DNA from: Moraxellaceae bacterium
Lineage (GTDB): Bacteria; Pseudomonadota; Gammaproteobacteria; Pseudomonadales; Moraxellaceae
Length of the DNA stretch: 26,127 nucleotides
Assembly (NCBI GenBank): GCA_030684415.1
Contig: JAUXNL010000007.1
Span: 1 to 26,127 of the forward strand
Direction of reading: 5' to 3'
Shown: piece after piece, positions 7,365 to 15,683 of the stretch
How the letters are laid out: every line of letters begins with the position of its first letter
Numbering within the stretch: the first letter of the stretch is position 1
Notes under the pieces: model-generated
Databases searched by the model: none
Seen by the model: the letters and a program-made list of their open reading frames with translations, nothing else
Told to the model about the DNA's origin: nothing
Translations under genes and position numbers: made by a program

Positions 7365-8531
7365 ATGGCTTCCACCGCTGACAAGACCAACTCCAAGAAA
7401 AAGCCAGCAGCGGCCTCGACCAGCAAGAGCGGTAGCAAGGCATCGCCGGCCAAAACTCCGACGAAGGCTCCCGCCAAAGCGCCTGCGACGCCCGCGGCCA
7501 AGACACCCGCGAAAGCCCCTGCCAAAGCTCCAGCAAAGGCGCCAGCCAAAACGCCGGCAAAACCGGCCACGAAAACCCCGGCCAAGCCTGCTGGCAAAGC
7601 CCCCGCCAAACCCGCAACACCGGCGAAGGCCCCGGCAAAACCCGTGAAAGCGCCCGCAAAAGCACCGGCGAAGCCCGCTACTCCGGCAAAGCCCGTCGCC
7701 AAGCCCGCCGCAAAACCGGCACCCGCCGCCAAAGCACCAGCCAAGGCGGTTGCAAAGCCTGCGGCCAAGGCGCCTGCCAAATCAGCGCCTGCCACACCTG
7801 CCGCAAAGCCAGTCCCCGTGGCAGCCAAACCCGCTGCAAAACCGGCTACACCAGCCAAGACTGCCGCAAAAGCCGAGCCCAAGGCCGATGCCAAAGCAAC
7901 TGCCAAAGCTTCGGCTCCAGCCCCCAAGCCGGCGGCGACCAAAGCCGCTGCACCGACTTCACCTCGACCGGCGGCCCCCAAGGCCCCGGCCGTTCCCACC
8001 CCTCCAGCCTCCGACAAAGCCGTCCCTGTGAAAACTGAAACCACCAGCAAGTCCGCCGCCCCCAAGGCCGCACCCAAACCCGCCACACCCAAGGCACGAC
8101 CGATGCACAACTCCACCGTGCCCATCCATGGTTATGCGCCCTACCAGCAAGACAAGGGCGAAGACTACATGGGCGCAAAACAGCTCGAGCATTTCCGCCT
8201 CATCCTGCAGGCATGGAAGCGCGAACTGATGGAAGAAGTGGATCGCACCGTGCACCACATGCAGGACGAGTCCGGCAGCCTGCCCGACCCGAATGACCGC
8301 GCCACCCAGGAAGAAGAGTTCTCGCTGGAACTGCGCACGCGCGATCGTGAGCGCAAGCTGATCAAGAAGATCGACCAGACCATCGACCGTATCGACAAGG
8401 ATGATTACGGCTACTGTGATGACTGTGGCGTGGAGATCGGCATCCGCCGTCTCGAAGCACGCCCCACGGCAACGCTCTGCATCGACTGCAAGAGCCTGGC
8501 CGAGATCAAGGAAAAGCAGACCGTCGGCTGA
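7365..8531 (+). CDS. dksA: DksA-family RNA polymerase-binding protein with long Lys/Ala/Pro-rich N-terminal tail
   Basis: This 388-residue protein ends in a complete DksA. The coiled-coil tip carries LPDPNDRATQEEEF with both conserved Asp residues and the following Ala, and the zinc finger has CDDC and CIDC. DksA binds the RNA polymerase secondary channel and works with ppGpp on rRNA, amino-acid and stress promoters. Residues 1-246 are instead a highly basic, low-complexity tail of PAK/KAPA/KPAA units, like the histone H1-like tail of AlgP (AlgR3) in Pseudomonas. Ordinary DksA is only about 150 residues. The start at 7365 is supported by AAGGGA 7 bases upstream; an in-frame ATG at 7338 has no such site. 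A second in-frame ATG at 8103, with AAGG 8 bases upstream, could give a normal-sized 142-residue DksA. The gene has its own promoter candidate and terminator. Confidence 0.92.
   Translation: MASTADKTNSKKKPAAASTSKSGSKASPAKTPTKAPAKAPATPAAKTPAKAPAKAPAKAPAKTPAKPATKTPAKPAGKAPAKPATPAKAPAKPVKAPAKAPAKPATPAKPVAKPAAKPAPAAKAPAKAVAKPAAKAPAKSAPATPAAKPVPVAAKPAAKPATPAKTAAKAEPKADAKATAKASAPAPKPAATKAAAPTSPRPAAPKAPAVPTPPASDKAVPVKTETTSKSAAPKAAPKPATPKARPMHNSTVPIHGYAPYQQDKGEDYMGAKQLEHFRLILQAWKRELMEEVDRTVHHMQDESGSLPDPNDRATQEEEFSLELRTRDRERKLIKKIDQTIDRIDKDDYGYCDDCGVEIGIRRLEARPTATLCIDCKSLAEIKEKQTVG
7443..8100 (+). repeat. Lys-Ala-Pro codon repeat region in dksA
   Basis: The segment consists of degenerate repeats of GCC/AAG/CCG-type codons encoding KAPAK, KTPAK, KPATP and KPAAK units. 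It includes almost no acidic or aromatic residues. The repeats differ at third positions, so the tail is maintained as protein rather than as freshly duplicated DNA. Confidence 0.85.
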
Positions 8532-8542
8532 TCGCCGTCACT

Positions 8543-8583
8543 GCCCATAAAAAACGCCGCTCACCGCGGCGTTTTTTATGGGC
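8543..8583. terminator. Rho-independent terminator after dksA
   Basis: Perfect 18-base arms (8543-8560 and 8566-8583) enclose the loop TCACC. The GC core GCCGC/GCGGC is followed by six T on the + strand and preceded by six A, so it can end transcripts in both directions. It separates dksA from the permease-gluQ run. Confidence 0.93.
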
Positions 8584-8694
8584 GTCTGCACGGGATGTTC
8601 GCCAGCGCAACGAACGCGACCGCCGCCCGCATATAACCAAAAGAATTAAGCTTATCGCCAAATGATTGCCATTTTAAAGGTCAGCTTCGCTAGC

Positions 8695-8711
8695 ATTCCG
8701 ACCTTCGGAAT
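8695..8711 (+). promoter_or_regulatory. small hairpin in the permease leader
   Basis: ATTCCGA and TCGGAAT pair over 7 bp around a CCT loop, 22 bases before the permease start. It may influence mRNA stability or translation; no known riboswitch or protein site is recognised. Confidence 0.3.
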
Positions 8712-8733
8712 CTGCGCCTAACGGATCATCGCA

Positions 8734-10530
8734 ATGACCTGGCAACTCCCATTTGTTTCCCTTGTCCTGCTCTGGGTCTTTTACGCCTTTGTGCGCAGCC
8801 GCTTCAGCGCCGATGTCGTCGTCATGATCGCCGTGGCCGTGCTGTTGGGTGCCGGCGTGCTCAACGCCAAAGAAGTCCTGTCGGTCTTCAGCAACAGCGC
8901 GCCGATCACGATTGCCTGCCTGTTCGTGATCAGTGCTGCCCTGGAACGCACAGGCTGCATTGCCTGGCTGGGCGAGCACCTGGAAAAGATGGCCGGAGAG
9001 GGCGCTAGCGGCATCATGGTGCCGCTGATGCTGGCCGCCCTGCTGATCTCCCCTTTCATCAACAACACACCCGTCGTCATCATCATGACGCCGGTGGCAA
9101 TTGCCATGGCCACGCGCCGGGGCGTCAGCCCGTCCAAAGTGCTCATTCCCCTGTCCTACGCCACCATCCTGGGCGGCATGTGCACCATGGTCGGCACCTC
9201 GACCAACATTCTCGTGGATGGCGTGGCACGTCAGGCCGGCATGGAGCCCTTCACCATGTTCGAGCTGACGGCGCCGGCCGCCATCATTGCCTTCGCCGGC
9301 TTTCTGCTGATGTATTTCTTTGCGCCGCGTCTGCTGCCCGACCGCGAAACCCTGTCGCAGCAAATGGCCGGGATGCAGGCACGCCGCTACATGGCGGAAA
9401 TCTTCATTCCGGAGCAGTCGCCGCTCACCGGCAAAACCCTGAGCGAAGCTCGCCTCGCCAATGGCAACAGCATTGCCCAGGTGCTCAAGCTGCTGCGCGG
9501 CGATGAAGAAATCCAGGCGCCGGCGGCGGACTTCCGTCTGCAAGCCGGTGACCGCCTTTTCATTCACACAGATCGCGCCGACATCCTCACCCTGCACCAG
9601 TCGGCCGCCGTGGGCACCATCGCCACGGAAGCGGACACCGGGTTTGAAACCCTGGATCGCCGCGATGCCGTCGTGATGGAAGTGATTGTCGGCAAGGGCT
9701 CGCGCTACGCCGCGCGCCCCATGCGCGACCTCGACATCAGTGCGCGCTACGGCATCCACGTGATTGCCGTGCATCGCCGCGACGCCAACGTGAATGCCAA
9801 TCTGGACGCCTTCGAGCTGGAGTTCGGCGACGTGCTGCTGATTGAAGGCAGCCCGCTGCAAATCCGCCGCTTTGCCGAAAACGGCGACCTCATCACGCTC
9901 GACGCCGTGCATGGCGAAAACCGTCGTTACGAAAAGGCCCCCATCGCGCTGGCCACCATCGTCGGCGTGATGGGATTGGCCGCTTTCGGCGTCATGCCGA
10001 TTGAAGCGCTGGCCCTGATTGGCGCCGTGACCGTGGTCGCCACCGGCTGCCTCGATATCGAGAATGCCTATAAGTCCATCGAGTGGCCGATCTTGCTGCT
10101 GATTTTCGGCATGCTGGCCATCAGCATCGCCATGGACAAGGTCGGGCTGGCGGCGCTGGTGGCCGAACAAGTGGTCAGCGTGGGCACGGACCTGCCGCCC
10201 TGGATCATCCTGTCGCTCATCCTGCTGATCACCTCCATCATGACGGAGCTGTTCAGCAACAACGCTGTGGCCGTGCTGCTCACACCCGTGGCCATCAGCA
10301 TCGCGCAGCAGCTCGGCCTGGACCCGCGGCCGTTTGTGGTCGGTGTGATGATCTGCGCCAGTGCCAGCTTTGCCACGCCCATCGGCTACCAGACCAACAC
10401 GCTGGTCTACAACGCAGGCGGTTACCGCTTTACCGACTTCATGCGTTTGGGGCTGCCGCTGAACATTCTGGTCTGGCTGCTCGGTACCGCGCTGATTCCG
10501 TTATTCTGGCCGCTGGTCCCTGCTCCCTGA
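8734..10530 (+). CDS. SLC13/DASS-type anion permease with two RCK_C (TrkA-C) domains
   Basis: This 598-residue inner-membrane protein has two membrane halves (about residues 1-200 and 405-595) around a cytoplasmic middle with two RCK_C-like domains (about 217-285 and 308-380; LTGKTLSEARL...LQAGDRLFIHTD and RDLDISARYGIHVIAVHRRD). Paired signatures SPFINNTPVV with GTSTN, and LFSNNAVAV with GYQTN, are typical of the SLC13/ArsB-like ion transporter group, which moves sulfate, dicarboxylates or similar anions. The substrate is not decidable here. RCK_C domains usually bind small ligands and gate transport. The ribosome binding site is weak. The stop lies 7 bases before gluQ, so the two are probably co-transcribed, whereas dksA is cut off by a terminator. 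Confidence 0.88.
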   Translation: MTWQLPFVSLVLLWVFYAFVRSRFSADVVVMIAVAVLLGAGVLNAKEVLSVFSNSAPITIACLFVISAALERTGCIAWLGEHLEKMAGEGASGIMVPLMLAALLISPFINNTPVVIIMTPVAIAMATRRGVSPSKVLIPLSYATILGGMCTMVGTSTNILVDGVARQAGMEPFTMFELTAPAAIIAFAGFLLMYFFAPRLLPDRETLSQQMAGMQARRYMAEIFIPEQSPLTGKTLSEARLANGNSIAQVLKLLRGDEEIQAPAADFRLQAGDRLFIHTDRADILTLHQSAAVGTIATEADTGFETLDRRDAVVMEVIVGKGSRYAARPMRDLDISARYGIHVIAVHRRDANVNANLDAFELEFGDVLLIEGSPLQIRRFAENGDLITLDAVHGENRRYEKAPIALATIVGVMGLAAFGVMPIEALALIGAVTVVATGCLDIENAYKSIEWPILLLIFGMLAISIAMDKVGLAALVAEQVVSVGTDLPPWIILSLILLITSIMTELFSNNAVAVLLTPVAISIAQQLGLDPRPFVVGVMICASASFATPIGYQTNTLVYNAGGYRFTDFMRLGLPLNILVWLLGTALIPLFWPLVPAP

Positions 10531-10537
10531 TGTCGCC

Positions 10538-11545
10538 ATGGCTTATGTCGGCCGCTTTGCCCCCTCGCCCACCGGCCCGCTGCATGCCGGTTCGCTGATT
10601 GCCGCTGTCGCCAGCTTTTGCGCGGCGCGTGCGGCTGGCGGCCGGTGGCTGCTGCGCATGGAAGACATCGACCCGCCGCGCGCCATGCCCGGCGCGGCCG
10701 ACCTCATCCTGCGCCAACTGGAGGGCTACGGCTTCGAATGGGACGGGCCGGTGCTCTGGCAGCACACACGACTTGAGGCCTATGCCGCGGCGATTGCACA
10801 ACTGCAAGCGCAGGGCGACGTGTTCTGGTGCCGCTGCTCGCGCAGCGATCTGGCGCGCACTGGCACCGCGGTCTATCCGGGCACCTGCCGCCCACACACC
10901 ACCCCGCGTGACGACGCCGCCATCCGCCTACGGGTGCCCGCGGGCACGGTGGCCTTCACTGACGTCGTGTTCGGCAGCCAAACCGAAGACGTGGCCGCCT
11001 GTGTCGGCGACTTCGTGATCCGCCGCCGCGACGGCCTCTTTGCCTACCAGCTCGCCGTCGTGGTGGACGATGCCTGGCAGGGGGTGACCGATGTGGTGCG
11101 CGGCGCCGACTTGCTCGACAACACGGCACGCCAGATCGTGCTACAGCGCGCACTCGGCCTGCCCACACCTCGCCACCTGCACCTGCCACTGGCCCTGAAT
11201 GCCGACGGTAGCAAGCTGTCCAAACAAACCTTCGCGGACGAAATTCCCCTGCCGTCGGACTCAGGCTTACTGTGGCAGGCGCTCGACTTCCTTGGCCAGC
11301 AACCCCCTGCAGCCTTGCAGTCCGCCCCCTGTTCAGAGCTGCTGGCCTGGGGCACGGCGCATTGGCAACAGGCGCACATTCCGGCGCAGAGCCGGCCGTT
11401 ACCGACTGATTTCCTGGCACCAGCACAGCTCACCTCTTTGCCACAACCCTCTGAGCAGCCATCTGAGCAGCCGCGACTCACCGTCCCACATGCAACGGCA
11501 GAACAGCCCGGCAGCCGCCCCAAAAAGGAGTCGCCCCATGCATGA
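10538..11545 (+). CDS. gluQ: glutamyl-Q tRNA(Asp) synthetase
   Basis: GluQ activates glutamate and attaches it to the queuosine base at position 34 of tRNA(Asp). The 335-residue protein shows the class I synthetase signature FAPSPTGPLHAGSL, MEDIDPPR, a zinc site with Cys98, Cys100 and Cys117 (WCRCSRSDL, YPGTC), GDFVIRRRDGLFAYQLAVVVDD and the KMSKS-like GSKLSKQ at 225-230. It lacks the anticodon-binding half, as expected for GluQ. The last 35 residues (LPQPSEQPSEQPRLTVPH onward) are low-complexity and extend beyond the usual family length; this tail also spans the ribosome binding site of the next gene. In E. coli and Pseudomonas gluQ follows dksA; here it follows a permease gene. Confidence 0.95.
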   Translation: MAYVGRFAPSPTGPLHAGSLIAAVASFCAARAAGGRWLLRMEDIDPPRAMPGAADLILRQLEGYGFEWDGPVLWQHTRLEAYAAAIAQLQAQGDVFWCRCSRSDLARTGTAVYPGTCRPHTTPRDDAAIRLRVPAGTVAFTDVVFGSQTEDVAACVGDFVIRRRDGLFAYQLAVVVDDAWQGVTDVVRGADLLDNTARQIVLQRALGLPTPRHLHLPLALNADGSKLSKQTFADEIPLPSDSGLLWQALDFLGQQPPAALQSAPCSELLAWGTAHWQQAHIPAQSRPLPTDFLAPAQLTSLPQPSEQPSEQPRLTVPHATAEQPGSRPKKESPHA

Positions 11546-12110
11546 GCTCATGGCGTTGGTCATCGGTATCGGGCTTGCGGCCGCCGCGGGCCTGCGCGTC
11601 TTCCTGCCCCTGTTCGGTCTGTCGCTGGGCGCGATGCTGGGCGGTCTACCCCTGAGCGCCGAGCTCGCTTGGCTGGCACGGCCAGAAACCGCGATTGCTC
11701 TCGGGGCAGCCACATTGCTGGAAGTGGGTGCTTACTACCTTCCTCTCATTGACCATCTGCTCGACACCATGGCCGCGCCGGCAGCGATAATTGCAGGCAC
11801 ATTGGCCACGGCAGCCGTTCTGGCCGGCGTGGACGACCCAGGACTGAAATGGGCGCTGGCGCTGATTGCCGGTGGCGGCACCGCCGGGCTGGTGCAGGCC
11901 GGGTCCATGCTGACCCGTGTTGCCTCCACCGCTACCACAGGCGGGCTGGGCAATCCGGTCGTGGCCACCGGCGAATGGCTGGGCTCACTGCTGCTGACCC
12001 TGATGGCACTGGTGGTGCCGTTCCTGGCGGTGGCCCTGCTGCTGGCCGCCGCCGTGTTCTGGCTGCGCCGTCGTGGCGGTCAGACGGCCGCTGACCACAA
12101 GACGGAATGA
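11538..12110 (+). CDS. DUF4126 family membrane protein
   Basis: This 190-residue protein has several hydrophobic segments (about residues 4-36, 53-70, 80-98, 103-122 and 150-180) with the DUF4126 pattern: GLRVFLPLF near the N terminus, LLEVGAYYLPLIDHLLD in the middle and TTGGLGNPVVATGEW near the C-terminal third. Function in the family is unknown; it is an inner-membrane protein. Its ATG overlaps the gluQ end by 8 bases and has AAGGAG 7 bases upstream (11525-11530), so it is probably coupled to gluQ. Confidence 0.85.
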   Translation: MHELMALVIGIGLAAAAGLRVFLPLFGLSLGAMLGGLPLSAELAWLARPETAIALGAATLLEVGAYYLPLIDHLLDTMAAPAAIIAGTLATAAVLAGVDDPGLKWALALIAGGGTAGLVQAGSMLTRVASTATTGGLGNPVVATGEWLGSLLLTLMALVVPFLAVALLLAAAVFWLRRRGGQTAADHKTE

Positions 12111-12506
12111 CCACAGGCTGGCGCACGCTCACGGCAGGTGCTTGAAGCAGGCCTTCACATCAGGCGACAGACCAAGCGCTCAGGACAAACCATCCACCAA
12201 GAGCATCCCGCGTCACGGCTCCATCTCCCCGCTGGCATCTCCATGCATCTGCTGCCGGAACTGCGCGGCCGGGGTCGTTCAGCCTCACTGAACGCTATCC
12301 GCCATCGCACCCCCGACAGGCATCCCCGCTGCCCCCGCCCTCAACAAGCGGGCAGGGCGAGATGGCACCACAAATCGCCAAGAGAGTTCGCCAACCAGCA
12401 GGGGCAACAGAGGGCATGAACCTCTGGCAACGGCCCGCCGTGGCGGCCTTCCGCGCCCCGAACCAAACTGTTACCTTGCGTAGCAACTTCCGCTTGCCAG
12501 CCCGCC
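12111..12506. other. intergenic region upstream of the cbr genes
   Basis: This 396-base gap has no credible coding frame. Near its right end, TGTTAC (12469-12474) is followed after 5 bases by GTAGCA (12480-12485), an imperfect inverted repeat 21 bases before the cbrX-like gene. It resembles the half-sites found upstream of crcZ. The rest is featureless by eye and should contain the promoter of the cbrX-cbrA unit. Confidence 0.4.
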
Positions 12507-12683
12507 ATGTATATCGACCGTCTTGTCCTCCTCTTCATTGCCGGCGCTTATCTGCTGTCGCCGGCCATTATCGAGTGGTGGAGCGAGGGCGGCACCGCCT
12601 GGTACCGGCCCTATTTCATCTGGATGGCGCTGATCGTCCTCAGCTTCTGGATCGGCAAAAGCCGTGACCTCAATGATCTCTGA
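12507..12683 (+). CDS. cbrX: small membrane protein upstream of cbrA (CbrX-like)
   Basis: A 58-residue protein with two hydrophobic stretches (LVLLFIAGAYLLSPAII and PYFIWMALIVLSFWIG) joined by an acidic/aromatic turn. A small gene named cbrX is, as I recall, described immediately upstream of cbrA in Pseudomonas, and position, length and membrane character fit; the symbol rests on that and not on alignment. It may assist or couple expression of CbrA, because its stop is only 33 bases before the cbrA start. No strong ribosome binding site is visible at its own ATG. Confidence 0.7.
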   Translation: MYIDRLVLLFIAGAYLLSPAIIEWWSEGGTAWYRPYFIWMALIVLSFWIGKSRDLNDL

Positions 12684-12716
12684 CCTCCTCTGCCGGCGGC
12701 CTCGGGGAGCCGCGAC

Positions 12717-15683
12717 ATGACATTCACCGCCTTCGAACTGCTGGCGCTGGGTGTCGGCTATCTGTTTTTGCTTTTCCTCGTGGCCTATGTCAGCGAATCC
12801 GGGCTGGTGCCGATGCGCTGGGTGCGCCATCCGCTGGTCTATGTGCTGTCGCTGGGCGTCTACGTCAGTGCCTGGGGCATTTATGCCGTGGTCGGCTTTG
12901 CCTATCAGTCGGGCTACAACTTCCTGGCGTTTTATCTCGGGATTTCCGGGGCCTTCCTGCTGGCGCCAGTGCTGCTGGCGCCGATTGCACGGCTGGTGCA
13001 AACCTACCAGCTCGGTTCGCTGGCCGACCTGTTTGCCTACCGCTACCGCAGCCAGTTGGCCGGCTCGCTGACCACGCTGGCCATGGTGGTGGGCATGATG
13101 CCGCTGCTCGCGCTGCAGATTCGCGCGGTGGCCGAATCGGCCGAAATCCTGGTGCCGGGGCTAGAGCACCAGTGGCTAGCGCTGGTGTTCTGCCTGATCA
13201 TTTCGGCCTTCACCGTGCTCTTCGGCGCCCGTCATCTTTCGCCGCGTGAGAAGCACGAAGGGCTGGTCGTGGCCATCGCCGCCGAATCCGTCATCAAGCT
13301 GGTGGCGATGTCGGCCGTCGGCTGGTTTGCCTTCAGCCAGGTGTTTGACGGCCATGTCGGCCTGAACCAGTGGCTGGATGCCAATCCGCATGCCCTCAGC
13401 ATGCTCTACGACCCGCTCAAGGGCGGCTTCTGGCACAGCCTGATCCTGGCCTTCCTGTTCTCGGCCGTGGTCATGCCGTTCATGTACCAGATGACCTTTA
13501 CCGAGAACTTCCATCCGCGCGCCCTGCTGACCGCCAGCTGGGGTCTGCCGCTCTACCTCATCATCATGGCGCTCGGTGTGCCGGTGCTGATGTGGGCCGG
13601 CATGCGCCTTGAACTGGGCCTCAACCCGGAATACTTCACATTGGGCGTGGCGCTGGCCGCGCAGAGCCCGTGGCTGCCGATGCTGGTGTTCTTGGGGGGG
13701 CTGGCGGCGGCGTCCGGCATCATCATCGTGAGCACACTGGCCATGGCCTCGATGGTGCTCAACCATCTGGTGCTGCCGGTGTACCAGCCGCGCCCGGACC
13801 AGAACATCTACCGCTGGATCCTCTGGGTCCGTCGCCTGCTGATTGCCGGCCTGATCGTGGTCGCCTTCGGTTTCTATGTGCTGCTGGACGAGCGCCGCGG
13901 CATGACCGAAATGGCCATGCTGACCTTTGTCGCCACGCTGCAATTCGCCCCCGGCCTCATCGGCGTGCTGTTCTGGCCGCGTGCCAACCGCATCGGCTTT
14001 GTCAGCGGCCTCATCGTCGGCATGACGCTGTGGTTCGCCACGCTGGTTGTGCCCTACCTGATCGAGATGGAGGCGCTGCCCTCTCCCACCTGGCTGACCG
14101 TGTCCTTTGCCGACAACCCCTTGTACTGGCAAACCATGGGACTGGGCGCGACGCTGGTGAACGCGATGGTGGGCATCGTGATGTCCTTGCTGACGCCGCA
14201 AAGCGCCAGCGAGCAGATTGCCGCCAACACCTGCTCGGTCGACAACTTGCGTCGCCCTTACCGCTGGGAACTGGGCGCCACCAGCACCGGCGAATTCGTG
14301 CGCGGGCTGGCCGAGCCGTTGGGTCGCCTGACGGCGGAGCGCGAGGTCATGCTGGCGCTGGCCGACCTTGGCATGACGCCCGAAGAAACACGCCCCTATG
14401 CGTTGCGCCGTCTGCGCGACCAGATCGAATCCAACCTCTCCGGCCTGCTCGGCCCCTCGGTGGCACAAGACATCCTCGACCAGCACCTGCCCTACAAGGT
14501 CCGTACCGACAGCGAGGGCAGCGCCGAAGACATCCACTACATCGAGTCCCGTCTTGAGGATTACCGGCACCGACTGTCCGGCCTCGCCGGCGAGCTCGAC
14601 TCGCTGCGCCGCTTTCACCGCCAGACGCTCTACGACCTGCCGATCGGCGTCTGCTCGCTGGGCAAGGACATGGAAATCCTGTCCTGGAACCACGCCATGA
14701 TGCAGCTCACCGGCATCAGCGACGAAAGCGTCATCGGCTCGCGCCTGTCCAGCCTCCCTGCGCCCTGGCGCGAAATGTTCCTGGAGTTCCTGCTCGGTCC
14801 GTCGGCGCAGGTGTTCCGCAAACCGGTGCAGGCGCATGGCGAAACTCACTGGGTCAGCCTCAACCGCGCCGTCATCGGCGAGGGCGACAGTTTTGGCCAC
14901 CCCGATTCGCAGGTCATCGTGGTGGAAGACATCTCCGAACTGCACCGGCTGGAAGTGCGGCTCTCACATAACGAGCGCCTGGCGTCCATCGGCCGGCTGG
15001 CGGCTGGCGTCGCCCACGAAATCGGCAATCCGGTCACCGGTATCGCCTGCCTCGCGCAAAACCTGAAAGCGGAAAGCGCCGACCCGGACATCCGCGACGC
15101 CAGCCACCAGATTCTGGAGCAGACCCAGCGCATTTCGCGCATCGTGCAGTCACTGGTCGGCTTTGCGCGCGCCGAAAACCTCAACCACCGACGCGAGCCG
15201 GTCGAGCTCAACAGCGCGGTGGACGAAGCCATCCAGCTCCTGCAACTCGGCCCGGAAGGGCGCGACTACGAATTTGCCAACGAGTGCCGCGCCGGCACCG
15301 TGGTGGCCGGCGACCGCCAGCGCCTCATCCAGGTGTTCATCAACCTGCTGACCAATGCCCGCGACGCCAGCCCGAAAGGCAGCCGCATCATTGCCCGGGC
15401 CGCGACGCACGGCCCGCGTGTGCGCTTCGAGGTGGAAGACTTTGGCAGCGGGCTCCCCCAAGGAGAAATTCGCGCCGCCTTGTTCGAGCCGTTTGTCACC
15501 ACCAAAGACACCGGCAAGGGCACCGGGCTTGGCCTCGCGCTCGTGCATGGCATTGTTGAAGAGCATGAAGGCCGCATCCAGCTCATTGACAAGGCCGACT
15601 ACGACCAGGGCCAGGGCGTCATCGTGCAGATCACGCTACTGGCCTGGCAGAACGACGGCGATACGCCGGCGGAGAGCGCATGA
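12717..15683 (+). CDS. cbrA: sensor histidine kinase CbrA with sodium:solute symporter domain
   Basis: This 988-residue protein begins with an SLC5-type sodium/solute symporter domain (about residues 1-505, some 13 membrane segments), followed by a linker with a STAC-like region (about 515-600), a PAS domain (about 635-755, LPIGVCSLGKDMEILSWNHA) and a kinase core. His767 in GVAHEIGNPVTG is the phosphorylated residue; the ATPase has NLLTNARDAS, DFGSG and GKGTGLGLALV. In Pseudomonas CbrA controls carbon/nitrogen balance and use of amino acids such as histidine, and phosphorylates CbrB. Domain order, length and neighbours all agree. The start at 12717 has GGGGAG 7 bases upstream. Its TGA overlaps the ATG of a 44-codon mini-ORF that leads into cbrB. 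Confidence 0.96.
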   Translation: MTFTAFELLALGVGYLFLLFLVAYVSESGLVPMRWVRHPLVYVLSLGVYVSAWGIYAVVGFAYQSGYNFLAFYLGISGAFLLAPVLLAPIARLVQTYQLGSLADLFAYRYRSQLAGSLTTLAMVVGMMPLLALQIRAVAESAEILVPGLEHQWLALVFCLIISAFTVLFGARHLSPREKHEGLVVAIAAESVIKLVAMSAVGWFAFSQVFDGHVGLNQWLDANPHALSMLYDPLKGGFWHSLILAFLFSAVVMPFMYQMTFTENFHPRALLTASWGLPLYLIIMALGVPVLMWAGMRLELGLNPEYFTLGVALAAQSPWLPMLVFLGGLAAASGIIIVSTLAMASMVLNHLVLPVYQPRPDQNIYRWILWVRRLLIAGLIVVAFGFYVLLDERRGMTEMAMLTFVATLQFAPGLIGVLFWPRANRIGFVSGLIVGMTLWFATLVVPYLIEMEALPSPTWLTVSFADNPLYWQTMGLGATLVNAMVGIVMSLLTPQSASEQIAANTCSVDNLRRPYRWELGATSTGEFVRGLAEPLGRLTAEREVMLALADLGMTPEETRPYALRRLRDQIESNLSGLLGPSVAQDILDQHLPYKVRTDSEGSAEDIHYIESRLEDYRHRLSGLAGELDSLRRFHRQTLYDLPIGVCSLGKDMEILSWNHAMMQLTGISDESVIGSRLSSLPAPWREMFLEFLLGPSAQVFRKPVQAHGETHWVSLNRAVIGEGDSFGHPDSQVIVVEDISELHRLEVRLSHNERLASIGRLAAGVAHEIGNPVTGIACLAQNLKAESADPDIRDASHQILEQTQRISRIVQSLVGFARAENLNHRREPVELNSAVDEAIQLLQLGPEGRDYEFANECRAGTVVAGDRQRLIQVFINLLTNARDASPKGSRIIARAATHGPRVRFEVEDFGSGLPQGEIRAALFEPFVTTKDTGKGTGLGLALVHGIVEEHEGRIQLIDKADYDQGQGVIVQITLLAWQNDGDTPAESA

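Noticed and set aside
7443..8100. Possible CRISPR or satellite array
   Set aside because: Units are short, variable, without spacers, and stay in frame as protein-coding Lys/Ala/Pro codons.
7358..8125. Ala/Gly/Leu-rich open frame opposite the dksA tail
   Set aside because: It is the reverse complement of the Lys/Ala/Pro repeat and looks like a false hydrophobic protein.
8674..10170. Long open frame (498 codons) on the minus strand opposite the permease
   Set aside because: Its translation is His/Gln/Gly/Asp-rich without any domain, a typical mirror image of a GC-rich membrane protein gene. The + strand frame has clear transporter motifs.
13176..14945. Long open frame (589 codons) on the minus strand opposite cbrA
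   Set aside because: Same mirror effect; the product is His/Gln/Arg-rich and unlike any family, while cbrA is certain.
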